This document shows positions 1 through 9,494 of a stretch of DNA of 64,000 nucleotides, piece by piece; position 1 is the stretch's first letter, and the number at the start of each line of letters is the position of its first letter. Below the pieces are notes generated by a model, which saw nothing but the letters and a program-made list of their open reading frames with translations, was not told the origin of the DNA and ran no database searches. Position numbers and translations under genes: made by a program. Location of the stretch: contig FMBT01000300.1 in the NCBI GenBank assembly GCA_900095095.1, positions 372,001 to 436,000 of the forward strand, given 5' to 3'. This DNA comes from Fragilariopsis cylindrus CCMP1102 (taxonomy: Eukaryota; Bacillariophyta; Bacillariophyceae; Bacillariales; Bacillariaceae).

Positions 1-124
1 GTTTGTCTCTATTTGTGTTTTATGCGATATTATTGTAGAGTAGTGAGACTTCAAGTAGTAGTTTTAGTTTATTAACACTACATTATGTGCTTTCATATTA
101 CATAATATATTACACATACTAACG

Positions 125-178
125 TTACTGTGCAGTACGCCTAGGACTATTCCCAGGCGTACTAGTACTGCACAGTAA
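125..178. repeat. Short imperfect inverted repeat (hairpin)
   Basis: The arm starting TTACTGTGCAGTACGCCT returns on the opposite strand at about 155-178, where the second arm carries about six extra bases. It is AT-flanked, has no coding content and would fold as a hairpin. It may be a tiny MITE remnant or a cruciform-forming site. Confidence 0.5.
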
Positions 179-328
179 TTTATACTGTACGTAGATACAT
201 GGTACAATGGTAGGACAGTATAAAATTGTAGTGCCCCTGATTTCTTCTCTTTTGCCGGGAGCAAAACCCGCGTCAACTTTACAAATAGTGACTGAATCAA
301 TCACGAACTGAATAACAACCATGATGTA

Positions 329-594
329 CAGTCTACGCTCGATAAGAAATACACTCATAATTTTCGGACTTGGTGTGTTTCTTATGGAGAGTGTGTTTCT
401 TATGATTTCTCGTACGGCTAGGGTTAGGGCTAGGATTAGGGCGATCCAATGAGTTTTATCGCGATCCATTGAGTCAATCACTACACGGGATCCACTACAG
501 GCTATTTAGTCACGAGTCCCGGTAAAACTGATCTGGTGTATTTCTTATAGAGCGTGTATTTCTTAAATGTGTATTTCTTATCGAGCGTAGACTG
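329..594. mobile_element. Tc1/mariner-type MITE, copy 1 (complete)
   Basis: A 266-bp non-coding element begins CAGTCTACGCTCGATAAG and ends with the reverse complement of that sequence. It is flanked by TA at 327-328 and 595-596. CAGT ends plus a TA target duplication are typical of the IS630/Tc1/mariner superfamily. The motif GTGTATTTCTTA recurs several times near the right end. The element contains no transposase and would need one supplied in trans. Confidence 0.8.
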
Positions 595-618
595 TATTAT
601 TATTCATGTCTCGTAGTA

Positions 619-769
619 CAGTATGCGCTCGATAAGAAATACACTCCCAATTTTCGGACTTGGTGTGTGTCTTATAGAGCGTGTGTTTCTTATGATTTCA
701 CATACGGCCAGGGTTTGGGTGAATTCCAATGAGTTTTATCGCGAGTCATTGAGTCAGTCACTACACGGA
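619..769. mobile_element. Tc1/mariner-type MITE, copy 2 (right end missing)
   Basis: It starts with the same terminal repeat (CAGTATGCGCTCGATAAG) behind a TA dinucleotide and follows copy 1 up to the shared CACTACACGG. There the similarity stops and the right terminal repeat is absent. It lies 24 bp from copy 1 in the same orientation. The break coincides with the end of the Asn-rich open frame at 690-1013. Confidence 0.7.
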
Positions 770-1013
770 TGTTGCTATCTTCTGGGTCTACACGTTCCCA
801 ATTGGGATCGTTGCATCTGTAGAGGACTATGGTAGGAGACATCTTGAAGAAGTTGTCTTTGCTGATGTTGTTGCTATTGCTATTGCTGTTGTTAAGGTCA
901 AGGTCAAAGTCTTTGATATTGATTGTGTTGTAAAGGGTTGGCAATACAAAACAAACAATCGAAATGAAAATGATGTGATTTTTATGTTCACGATATATGT
1001 TTGTACAGTACAT
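690..1013 (-). CDS. Possible small Asn-rich membrane or secreted protein running into a MITE
   Basis: This 107-codon frame starts at ATG 1013. Its first ~35 residues include a hydrophobic stretch (IIFISIVCFVLPTLY), followed by an acidic/Asn-Ser tract and a segment with a Cys (YRCNDPNWERVDPEDSNI). The last ~27 codons lie inside MITE copy 2, so the natural C-terminus has probably been replaced by transposon sequence. No family was recognised. It could equally be a gene remnant or a chance frame. Confidence 0.25.
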   Translation of the reverse strand: MYCTNIYREHKNHIIFISIVCFVLPTLYNTINIKDFDLDLNNSNSNSNNISKDNFFKMSPTIVLYRCNDPNWERVDPEDSNIRVVTDSMTRDKTHWNSPKPWPYVKS

Positions 1014-1385
1014 CCTTCAGCTAACGCTTAGTTCCTACATACGCGCTATGGCGAGGAATTATTACACGATAAAAGCGTGTTAAACCCTTCAAAATCTATC
1101 CACAAAATGCGAAATTTTATCTAATAATTCTTTTAAGAGAGCAAATTAAATCAATGATTGGTTTGAGCTGTTGGTTTTATTTAACTAAACACGACTAAAC
1201 GAAAAACGGAAAGATGTGATTTTTTTGTTACGATTGCTGAGATGAGATCGAAACAGACTAAAGAAACGTATAATATGTTTCTGTTTCTCTTATCATTCTA
1301 GAATGAAACCAACAGCAATGAAAACCAATTTCCTACGTAGTACTTACTAGTATGTAGTGACAGTCCTTCGTCGACTAGTACACTG
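1014..1385. other. Intergenic, AT-rich
   Basis: No gene, repeat family or RNA was recognised in this stretch. Confidence 0.4.
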
Positions 1386-2279
1386 ATGCACAGGTTGTCA
1401 TGTTCATCCATTAATAAGGGTCATAACATAAAATTATCTCACTTGCAAAACAACAAATTCTTCACAACAACTCAATCTCGCAAAAAACAACGAACAATGG
1501 ACTCTACTAACAATAACAATAACAATAACAATGACCGTGTAGTGATTGGTGTTACTTTAGATGACAAACACTGCATCACCTGTGTTAAGAGAGGTGGATT
1601 ATGTAGCCCCGTAAGACATGATTTTTTTTCACTGAAAACACGTGAAGAATGTGATATGAAAAAAAGAAACTATAAGAACAATAACAAAATCCTCATTGTT
1701 AATGTAGAAGATAAGCTCCCTATCAGCAAATTACATTCGGCTACAGCAACAGCTCCTCCGGCACCAACTCCTGCACCAACTCAAGCAACATCTCAAGCAA
1801 GAACTCAAGCAACGGCTCCATCAACAGCTCCACGAACTGCTTCACGAACTGCTCCACGAACAGCAGCAGCAGCAGCACCAACTCCTGCACCAACTCAAGC
1901 AACAATGGACGTCCTCATTTCTGGATTTGCAACATTGCGAATTACTACACCCGAGGAAGCAGCAGCTGCAGCAGCAGCGGCAGCAGCAGCAGCAGATTTG
2001 CTTATGGAAAAGCGAATGGTAACTACCGCAGAATTTGAAGAATTCATCCAAAAAACCCCTACTTCCTATAGTAAAAGTCTGAAAAATGACCGACGACTAG
2101 AACGACGAGGTTGTACCTGGGACAAGGAGCAATTACGAATCGCAGAAGCAATGCGAGCCTCCTACAACAATAACTTGAGTTGGGAATTAAATCAGAATTT
2201 AGATCCCATGGTCAATACGCCAATGTATAGAACAATTGCCACAAACATGAGTAAAAGACGTCGTACTGCTTTTGTCTAG
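1386..2279 (+). CDS. Hypothetical low-complexity protein (Asn, Ala/Pro/Thr and poly-Ala tracts)
   Basis: This is a 297-aa single-exon frame. A second in-frame ATG at 1497 (MDSTNNN) is a plausible alternative start, because residues 1-37 look like 5' leader. After an Asn run comes a Cys cluster (HCITCVKRGGLC: C-x2-C-x6-C, with another Cys downstream) that might bind metal. A long Ala/Thr/Pro linker built from repeated PAPTQATSQART-like units follows, then a poly-Ala tract near residues 190-203. The C-terminal ~90 residues are basic and non-repetitive (KNDRRLERRGCTWDKEQL). No family was recognised. The basic tail and linker would suit a nuclear protein, but that is inference. Confidence 0.5.
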   Translation: MHRLSCSSINKGHNIKLSHLQNNKFFTTTQSRKKQRTMDSTNNNNNNNNDRVVIGVTLDDKHCITCVKRGGLCSPVRHDFFSLKTREECDMKKRNYKNNNKILIVNVEDKLPISKLHSATATAPPAPTPAPTQATSQARTQATAPSTAPRTASRTAPRTAAAAAPTPAPTQATMDVLISGFATLRITTPEEAAAAAAAAAAAADLLMEKRMVTTAEFEEFIQKTPTSYSKSLKNDRRLERRGCTWDKEQLRIAEAMRASYNNNLSWELNQNLDPMVNTPMYRTIATNMSKRRRTAFV

Positions 2280-2895
2280 GCTACAGTAGAAGAAAAAGAA
2301 AAAAACTAGTACTATGCTGTATGTAAAATTATTATACCTCAATTAATTGCATTCTTTACTTTTAGAATTTAATAAAATAAATAATCAAATATACCTATTA
2401 TATACTTATATACTTATGTACGTTCAAATAATTGTTTTGCTATACAGTTATTTAGTTAGGCGCTGTTGCTAATCCGCTTAATTTTTATATTAATTCATAC
2501 CACCCTTGGAAATTGTACTGTGGTATTGGTTCTTCTTGTGAATTCAGCAAGGCTTGATTTGTTTTCGCTAATGCTTTGATTGTTTTGCTTATGGAATCGT
2601 CAGTACTTTATTGTACTACCAATCGGTAATATTTTTATTACGTTGTGTTTGTATCGATTCTTTGGTATGTTATTACTATTTTGTGTTGCTACCACCCTTG
2701 GAGGTTGTAGGGTGGTGGTTGTTGCTTGGTCCTATCAACACCCTTGGAGATAGATTATCTTCTTCGACGTTGTTTCGTATCGACTGGGCGCAAATACTGT
2801 ACTGTACTGAATATTGGTTTGCTGTACAGTAGTCATTCAGCTTTACGACACACACACACCTAGTCATCATACTTTCGCTGATTAGAAGTAGATGT

Positions 2896-2934
<39 letters not shown>

Positions 2935-2979
2935 ACACACAAACTGTAATTAAAAAAAGAAACGAAATAACAGAAAGTC
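2280..2979. other. Intergenic with (AC)n tract and a recurring 9-mer
   Basis: An (AC)n microsatellite lies at about 2896-2941. The 9-mer ACCCTTGGA occurs three times on the + strand near 2507, 2693 and 2738, embedded in slightly longer similar sequence. No gene was recognised. Confidence 0.5.
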
Positions 2980-4447
2980 ATGATGAACGCCGATATTGAT
3001 CAGCATCAGCAAGTAGCTCTCACTGCTCATAGGAGAACGTCGCCTCGAAGTGATTAACGCCCTTCAACATCGCCATGAAGTGATTACGGTCATTCTAAAA
3101 ACAGAAGAATATGAATTACCTTTTCGATACGAAAATAAAACTGATAAATTAGTTGAAAATGTCATTGTAAATCTAATGAACGCCAATTTTAATAACGAAG
3201 AGGTTTGTCTTTATAACAGTCATCAGCAAGCTGCTACTGATGCTGCTGATGATGAAGACGATGACTTTGACATTAATGGTGGTCGTAGGGGAAGAATTCT
3301 CGAAGTGATTACGATACTTCAACAAACAGAAGAATTACCTTTTGGATTAAAAAATCAAACTGATCAATTAGTTGATAGTTTCCTTAAAAAACTTGATATT
3401 ATTGCTGATGCTCGTAGAAGCAGACGTCTCGAATTGATTCCGGTCCTTGAACCAAATAATCAAGTTCCTGTACGAACAAAAGATACAATTAATGAACTAG
3501 TTGATATTTTCCTTCATTATCATATCAACTCCAATATTGAGAATGAAGAGGATCGTCAATATGATCACAATGACAGTGATGATGGTCTTAGGAGAAGACG
3601 TCTCAATGTGATTACGATCCTTCAACAAACAGAAGAATTTTCCTTTCAATATGAAAATAGAATTGATCAATTTGTTGAAAATTCCCTTGAACGATTAAAG
3701 GGTGATACACATGATATGATTTGTGAAAGTGCTCTAGGCGATGCTTATAATGGTTTAGATAGTAATCGTGATACATAAGCTGAAGTTGTAAATATACTGC
3801 GAATATTTCCTAGCGTTTTGACAAGAAGAAAAGAAATTGGAATACAAATTAATCATCAATTACGTCCTGAGGATGATGCTGATTGGAGGCAGGTCCGATT
3901 CGTTGTCTACCCAATGCAACTCCTCGCAGTCATGCACCAAGAACGACGCAATTATTACCGTAGGCAGTGCAACACAAAAGCTGTTTCTTTCCTCCCTCCC
4001 GTAGCTAGTCTAGCAAAAGAGCTCGGATTGTTTGATGAGCAGGAAAGAGGAGGATTGTTATCAAGCGGAGGATTTCCTATTCTGCATAACCTCATGCGTA
4101 GTGACAGTCGTGAATGTGTCGATGAAAAATATCTACAAGTTTTGATACAATTGAGAAAATTGGATCCTCTATAGAAAGAAGACATTCAAATGTATAACCT
4201 ATTGAACGAATGTTTTAAAGCACCAACAATGACACTAGCACCAAATCCTGAAGAAAAACGGTATCGGTTCTTGGTTGAATGTGATCCGTCCGCATTAACG
4301 CATACTAATGCATTTGGATATTCACCAATTCATTCCAATGTCGCCACGATCATTCTCCCTACCATGAATGATTTTATTTTTGTTGTCGCTGTCTTCTTAT
4401 TTTGTCTAGTGAAATGGTTTAGCATGCACCATTCCACCTTCAACTGA
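2980..4447 (+). pseudogene. Decayed protein with four internal repeats and an ankyrin-family-like tail
   Basis: One reading frame continues from 3050 to 4447, interrupted by TAA at 3776 and TAG at 4172. An upstream ATG (2980) leads into the first repeat in another frame, so an additional shift lies near 3035. The first part carries four copies of a ~45-residue unit, R-RR-L-(E/N)-V-I-T-I-L-QQTEE-x-F-N-x-D-x-LV, beginning near 3044, 3300, 3429 and 3603. The downstream part (RRKEIGIQINHQLRPEDD, then FLVECDPSALTHTNAFGYSP) resembles the helical/ankyrin-like tails of a large diatom-specific family known to me only as hypothetical proteins. The two stops and one shift argue for a relic. Separate short genes are the alternative. 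Confidence 0.45.
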
Positions 4448-4762
4448 AGGAAGGGAAATATGGTAGTGTCTTGGAGGTTTGTGTTTTTCTGGTGATAAAT
4501 AGGGCGGTGGGCAGAGAGAGAAAGAAAAGAATTGTGTCGTTAGTTAGAAATAGTATTTCTTTTTTTTCATTTTATAAAACAACATATTGTTGGTCTGTAT
4601 AGTCCATTTCATTTCCATTCGGACAATTAATTTATATGAACAACAAACAAACACCACGCACACGCACACGCACAGGCACACAATCATTCCTATATAAAGT
4701 GTAAATCAAAGAAAGTGTAAATCAAAGAAACAAGAGGAAGACCTTAACTTAACTTACCATTA

Positions 4763-5278
4763 TCAGCTGATGATGATGATGATGATGATGTTGTTGTTGT
4801 TGGAACTACAATAGGAAGAGCGGATGGTCGTGGAGCCAAAGGAGGTGACGGAGGATTCGTCGTCGTTTGATCTCTTTTGCTTTCCAACAATAAAAGCAGC
4901 CACAACGTCCGTAAATGGAAAGACTAAGGTCGATGTTGTGACGATACATGGATCTACACAGTCAAAGATGCTAGTAGTCTTCTTGTGAATCTTGACTCGC
5001 TTCTTCGTAGGTTCGTGTTCAACGTGGACTAGATCACGAGATCTCTTCTTCCGTTCGTTGAAGGTAGTAGTAGGAAACGTCCTGAAAGGAACGGGAACTC
5101 TTTTGAGGTGGCATGGTTGTTTGTTTGGTTGTCGTTGGGGGTATTGTTTCAATCGAATGGAATAATACTGTAGTATGAAATGTAATTTGAAGGAACCACA
5201 AGATGCTGTCCTTGATGGGGGTATCCGTATCTGTGAAGCACGATCATACACAACATTCATCAGCGTGAACAAAGACAA
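4763..5278 (-). CDS. Uncertain ORF sharing its leader with the neighbouring BAG-like gene
   Basis: A 171-codon frame ends in poly-Ile encoded by a (GAT)n repeat. Its coding value is doubtful, and it has a basic segment (NERKKRSRDLVHVEHEPTKKR). The DNA at about 5100-5185, including an ATG at 5114, closely matches the leader and ATG of the gene at 5568-6107, so the locus is a partial tandem duplicate. From the duplicated ATG only 23 codons stay open, ending in EEEIS, which echoes EIEIS near residue 19 of the neighbour. I read this as a diverged or dead duplicate. Confidence 0.3.
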   Translation of the reverse strand: MSLFTLMNVVYDRASQIRIPPSRTASCGSFKLHFILQYYSIRLKQYPQRQPNKQPCHLKRVPVPFRTFPTTTFNERKKRSRDLVHVEHEPTKKRVKIHKKTTSIFDCVDPCIVTTSTLVFPFTDVVAAFIVGKQKRSNDDESSVTSFGSTTIRSSYCSSNNNNIIIIIIIS

Positions 5279-5567
5279 CCAATGGAAAATTACTCACCAC
5301 CATTATTGTAGTGTTATGCCAGAAGAGGGTTGATATACTGCAACTCCTATCAAGAAGGAAGAAGTTCAGTAACAAAATAACATCTTCTATAATAGATTTA
5401 ATCTAGACTAAACTAAATACACATGGCAAGATAGATAGGAATATAGTATAATGATTTTTTGTTTATTTTGTTTAAAAAATCACGCTTGGATAGGCAGGTG
5501 GATTTTATATTGATAATTATTCGAACAGCAATCAAATCAAATCAAACACATACACGCAGTACTATAC

Positions 5568-6107
5568 CTACTTTCCAAACACTTTAACACTCCATTGTTT
5601 AGCCCACGCATTTGCCGCCAAACGTTTCTCTTTCTTCGTTGGAGTACAAGTACTACTACTAACAACACGGCGAGTAGTAGTAGACTTTTTCTTCTTCTTC
5701 GACGACGATGATGACAACGACGACACAGAAGGAACGGCGACAGTCAATCCTTCAATACGTTTGACTAATTGTTTCCGTTGCGATCGCATAAAGACAGCTT
5801 GTTGAGGAATATCAAGAGCATCCAACCGACACAGTAATGTGTCGATGACATTATCAATGTGCTGTTGGTCTTGAAGATTATATGTCACACCCCGTAAGCA
5901 CTGTGTACTGGCAGTTCTAATGGCACTTTCCACAGTCACCAGATCTTCTTCGACACGATCAATCTTGAGAAAGAGTTCGTCCACACGAATAGACCATGCC
6001 TCATCGTATACATCATCTTGAGGAACAGGAGGAAATGCATTGATTTGATCTGAGATCTCAATCTCATAGGCATCATAGAAAGTTTCCTGTTGTGGAAGAG
6101 GTGACAT
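5568..6107 (-). CDS. BAG-domain-like protein
   Basis: The frame encodes 179 aa from MSPLPQQ (ATG 6107). The frame is open upstream to ATG 6248, adding 47 residues with a hydrophobic stretch. I prefer 6107 because the sequence just upstream is the segment duplicated at 5112. Residues ~45-115 are helical (VESAIRTASTQCLRG, then DTLLCRLDALDIP, then RSQRKQLVKRIEGL). They match the BAG pattern, in which the last helix ends in R-K-x-LV-R-I and contacts the Hsp70 nucleotide-binding domain. BAG proteins act as Hsp70 nucleotide-exchange co-chaperones. The tail is Ser-rich then Lys-rich, with an SSSSSKKKKK nuclear-localisation-like run. The assignment rests on the pattern alone. Confidence 0.45.
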   Translation of the reverse strand: MSPLPQQETFYDAYEIEISDQINAFPPVPQDDVYDEAWSIRVDELFLKIDRVEEDLVTVESAIRTASTQCLRGVTYNLQDQQHIDNVIDTLLCRLDALDIPQQAVFMRSQRKQLVKRIEGLTVAVPSVSSLSSSSSKKKKKSTTTRRVVSSSTCTPTKKEKRLAANAWAKQWSVKVFGK

Positions 6108-6434
6108 GGTTGTTTGTTTTGTTTTGTTTGGTCGTCGTTGGGTGGTATTGTTTTGGTGTCGTATTTCAATCAAATGGAATGGAATTATGGTTTTGTGTTG
6201 TACTTGCAATAGAATTATGACTATATGAACAACAAAATGCTGCTTCATGTTGGCTGATACCGTACCCCAGCACGGTGACGATGCTTCACGACAACGTTAC
6301 TGTACATAAAACATGGTTTTATGTTATTTTTATTCATTGTGTCGTCTGTTTCTTTATTCATGTATTTTTTATTTACTGGAACATCCTTTATTTGGAAAAA
6401 AATCGAATTCAGCGAAAATTCATAACCCCCCAAA

Positions 6435-6590
6435 TCATTTTCAAACGGCTACATTTTAGAGTCGAATGAGTCAAAACATTCGACTCAAATATTTTGAGTC
6501 CCATCACTCGACTCAGAGTCGAGTGCTAGACTCAATGAGTTAAACTCATGAGTCGAGTGATGAGTCGAGCACTAGACTAATTGAGTCGAT
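6435..6590. repeat. GAGTC/GACTC palindromic foldback cluster
   Basis: Many overlapping inverted copies of GAGTC/GACTC occur here (for example CACTCGACTCAGAGTCGAGTG near 6506-6526), giving several nested hairpins. The cluster ends exactly where homology to the GH28 gene begins. Confidence 0.65.
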
Positions 6591-7620
6591 CAAAGAATGT
6601 AAGTACGACAAATTTAACTGTATTATTAGCACCAAGATCTGTTGGTAATACTGATGGATTGGATCCAGATAGTTGTGAAAATGTTTTAATTGATTCATGT
6701 TATATCGATACGGGTGATGATGGGATTTCGATAAAGGTACGTGGAATCAATTTTTCTGAAGTAATTCAGTGTACTCATTATTCAATGCATTCAATCCTCT
6801 TCTAGTACCTACCGGTTACATCCGTACACTTTACTGCGTAAATGGACAATCATACTCACAACAAGAGCGATACTATGTTGTTTTCCTCGTTCTTTGATTC
6901 TCATGGTTGTTCCATTACACAGAGTTCCAACAAGTTGTCAACAGCAACATTAACAGCAGCAGACCCACTACATAACGAAGAAACGTCGATGATGAGTCCG
7001 ACACGGAATATCACTATGAGGAATTTACGTATATTGTTAGTCGTAATTGGTGTATCGGTTCAGCGACATTCTGTGGGATATATGATATACTATTTGAAGA
7101 TAGTACAATTGGTGATCCCTATACAGTAACAAGTCCATGGGCAATTAAATTTAAGAGTCATCTATATTATCCTGGACCAATGGAAAATATAACAATCCGA
7201 TGTATCGTTATGGGTAAAATTGGTCCCACGCCATGGATGTATCCAAATCAGCCTGGATCAGTATTGTTGTTAGGATTATCCTATGGTAATGGACCACCAT
7301 CAAAAGGTAGGTCAGGAAAACCAATATTAAAGAATGTAACGTTTGAAGATATTACCGCTATGTCGGCTGGTGTTGCTGGAAAAATTCAAGGTGTACCTGA
7401 AGATTGTTTACAGGGACTAACATTAAGAAATATAAGTGTATTGGATGGTGAAGCGAACTGGAGATGCAATCATATCGATTTAAGTACTTTAACAATATCC
7501 AATGTTTATCCACCAGTATCCTGTTCGGGTGAATGTACCACTTGTAAGTCTAGTACTAGTACTAGTACTAGTAACACGACGTTGGTCGATGGCAATTTAA
7601 CAGCAACTCGGTCAGGCTGA
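6581..7620 (+). pseudogene. GH28 polygalacturonase, 5'-truncated and frameshifted
   Basis: Family GH28 hydrolyses alpha-1,4-galacturonan using Asp residues in NTD and DD motifs and a conserved RIK. Visible here are NTDGLDPDSC (the NTD motif), DTGDDGISIK (the DD motif), CIGSATFCGIYDI in place of the usual GHG-SIGS segment, and WAIKFKSH in place of RIK. The His of the GHG motif is not evident. Exon 1 ends at 6736 (IK|GTACGT). An intron of 186 bp runs 6737-6922, and exon 2 begins at 6923 in phase 0. Near 7035 the frame slips by one base between RNITMRNLRI and SRNWCIGS. The ~200 N-terminal residues and the start codon are missing, replaced by the GAGTC foldback. The tail is Cys-rich then Ser/Thr repeats. 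Confidence 0.7.
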
Positions 7621-8042
7621 ATTACAAAAGAAGAATGATTCAACGACGATAGGGCATAATAAACTACTAGCTAGAGTCATTATTCTTGCTCTACTTTTGA
7701 ACTGTACGTCATCTCTATAATAATGATAATGAAAGTAATCGAATTGTATTCATATCTTGATATGTATATCTACTTCTCTTTGTCTCGTTTTGGTGTGTTT
7801 TTTATTGTTTTTCAAATATAGTGTTATTGTTGTTGCATGTTACTGTTTATTTTTCTCTTATTCGAGATTGATAATGTTTTGTTTGTCGTCCTCTTGTATT
7901 AGTTGGGAGGTGATGATGCATGATTCATCACTATGTTATTACTTTAATTGCTAATGGTAATAAGTCAACAGAATGATGGTAACCGGAACGTCGGCTGCTG
8001 GGCGACTGTAAAGGAGGGATCTATTTGGTGGCCTACCAGACA
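7621..8042. other. Intergenic
   Basis: This is AT-rich DNA between the GH28 relic and the 417-aa gene on the other strand. No feature was recognised. Confidence 0.4.
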
Positions 8043-9296
8043 CTACCGTCTTTTTCGTTTTCTTTTTAGGTTTGTTTTGAAGAATATTCTATGTTCCTCC
8101 CCCTTTTTCATTTTAGCCCACCCATATCGGTTTGTCGTACCAAAATACGGATGATGGACAATATCCGAATCGGATGAGCAGATAAGTGCCATTTTCGTAG
8201 ATTTAATCAATGCTTTATCATCTTCATTTCCAATATCGTTGAAGAATGCCTTTGTAATAGTACCTTCATTCCAACAAGTACCAGTAGATTTGTGATCGTA
8301 TACCATACAAATTTCTGCAACATGTCCTGCCAATAATGATGCAGCCACCCTAGAACAGGATTGTGAGAACTTATTCAATGTGGCAGGAGATGGGCTTGGA
8401 TGTTGATATAAAACACTGATTCTTTTCTTTGTTGTTTCTTTGAGTTGTTGAAATAAATCTGTTAGGTTATTGTTACTATAGTCGTAATACGACATGAATA
8501 TTGTTTTTTTGTTTCTTTGATGTAAATTGATAGATGCGCTGAACAAGCTTCTTCTATCCATATCCAAACATAAACAAATTTCATTGGAATTTAACTCAGT
8601 TGCAGTAGTACCACAACACAATGAAACATAGATTCGATTCTTGTTGTTTTTATCATTATCGCATATTCGTTTCATTATAGTACAGAGCTCGTTTATTGAA
8701 TAATCTTTGTGTAACTTCAGATTCTGTAAGAGAGATTTGCTACAGATACTTATCATGCCAAATGAATTTGGATGGATTACTTGTGGAATGTAATTCAAAT
8801 TAGTCTGTATGTTAGATATATCATCAGTATTAGTATTCCGGATACATTTTGTACGAAAAATAGATCCACTGGATGTTTGATAATCCGGATGCAATTTAAA
8901 ACTGCCACAGCAATCAACAAAAGGTTCTTCATTCATCATAACAATTTTCGTTTCTATTGATTTTGAATTACTACCAATAGTATAAAATTTGGTACCTGAA
9001 AAGTAATCCTTTTCTGCCTTTGCGTTGAAAGTAATTCTGTATTGTTCATGTGCTTTGTAGTGCTTCCTATCAATTCGACCACAGGCTCTAACCCATCTCA
9101 ATTCTTTCTTATGATGCTGGGAATGAGTAACACCGTCTTTCATCAGTCTAGATAACTGCCAACATATTGCTTCTGTTGTTGTTTCGAAAATGGGAATTGT
9201 CTTCCCCAACCATCCATTATATAATGGATAGTACATATAAGACTGCATACTGTTTTCAGCTAGTTTTCGTTGTTCATCAGTTCTAGCCTTAACCAT
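8043..9296 (-). CDS. Unrecognised 417-aa protein with a possible Rossmann/SAM-methyltransferase-like core
   Basis: This is a long single-exon frame with a good ATG context (aaccATGG). The N-terminal ~210 residues match nothing I know. Residues ~222-335 read like a class I methyltransferase: a beta strand and glycine turn (RIYVSLCCGTTATE), a second strand ending in acidic residues (ICLCLDMDRRS, D245/D247), then TIFMSYYDYS, then a strand plus proline segment (RISVLYQHPSPSP) where motif IV would be. The glycine signature is incomplete, so this is inference. The C-terminus is very basic (KTNLKRKRKRR), suggesting nuclear or nucleic-acid association. A GC-rich palindrome shared with the histone promoter lies ~230-250 bp upstream. 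Confidence 0.6.
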   Translation of the reverse strand: MVKARTDEQRKLAENSMQSYMYYPLYNGWLGKTIPIFETTTEAICWQLSRLMKDGVTHSQHHKKELRWVRACGRIDRKHYKAHEQYRITFNAKAEKDYFSGTKFYTIGSNSKSIETKIVMMNEEPFVDCCGSFKLHPDYQTSSGSIFRTKCIRNTNTDDISNIQTNLNYIPQVIHPNSFGMISICSKSLLQNLKLHKDYSINELCTIMKRICDNDKNNKNRIYVSLCCGTTATELNSNEICLCLDMDRRSLFSASINLHQRNKKTIFMSYYDYSNNNLTDLFQQLKETTKKRISVLYQHPSPSPATLNKFSQSCSRVAASLLAGHVAEICMVYDHKSTGTCWNEGTITKAFFNDIGNEDDKALIKSTKMALICSSDSDIVHHPYFGTTNRYGWAKMKKGEEHRIFFKTNLKRKRKRR

Positions 9297-9494
9297 GGTT
9301 GGATATATAATTGCTCAGGCTGTTAATAACTTTTTTGTTTTCTTATGATCATGGGGACATGAAACAAACCTTGGTAACCTTGGAAGAAGAAGAAAAAATG
9401 TATGTATTAAGAGTTATCGTTTTAATATACTGGAAAAGCACGAAATAAGAATGATCTTTTAAAGTTGGCCCGGGTTGTTTTTGGGATAACATAA

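Noticed and set aside
125-481. 118-codon minus-strand frame at the window start
   Set aside because: It lies almost wholly within the hairpin and MITE copy 1, with no protein-like sequence.
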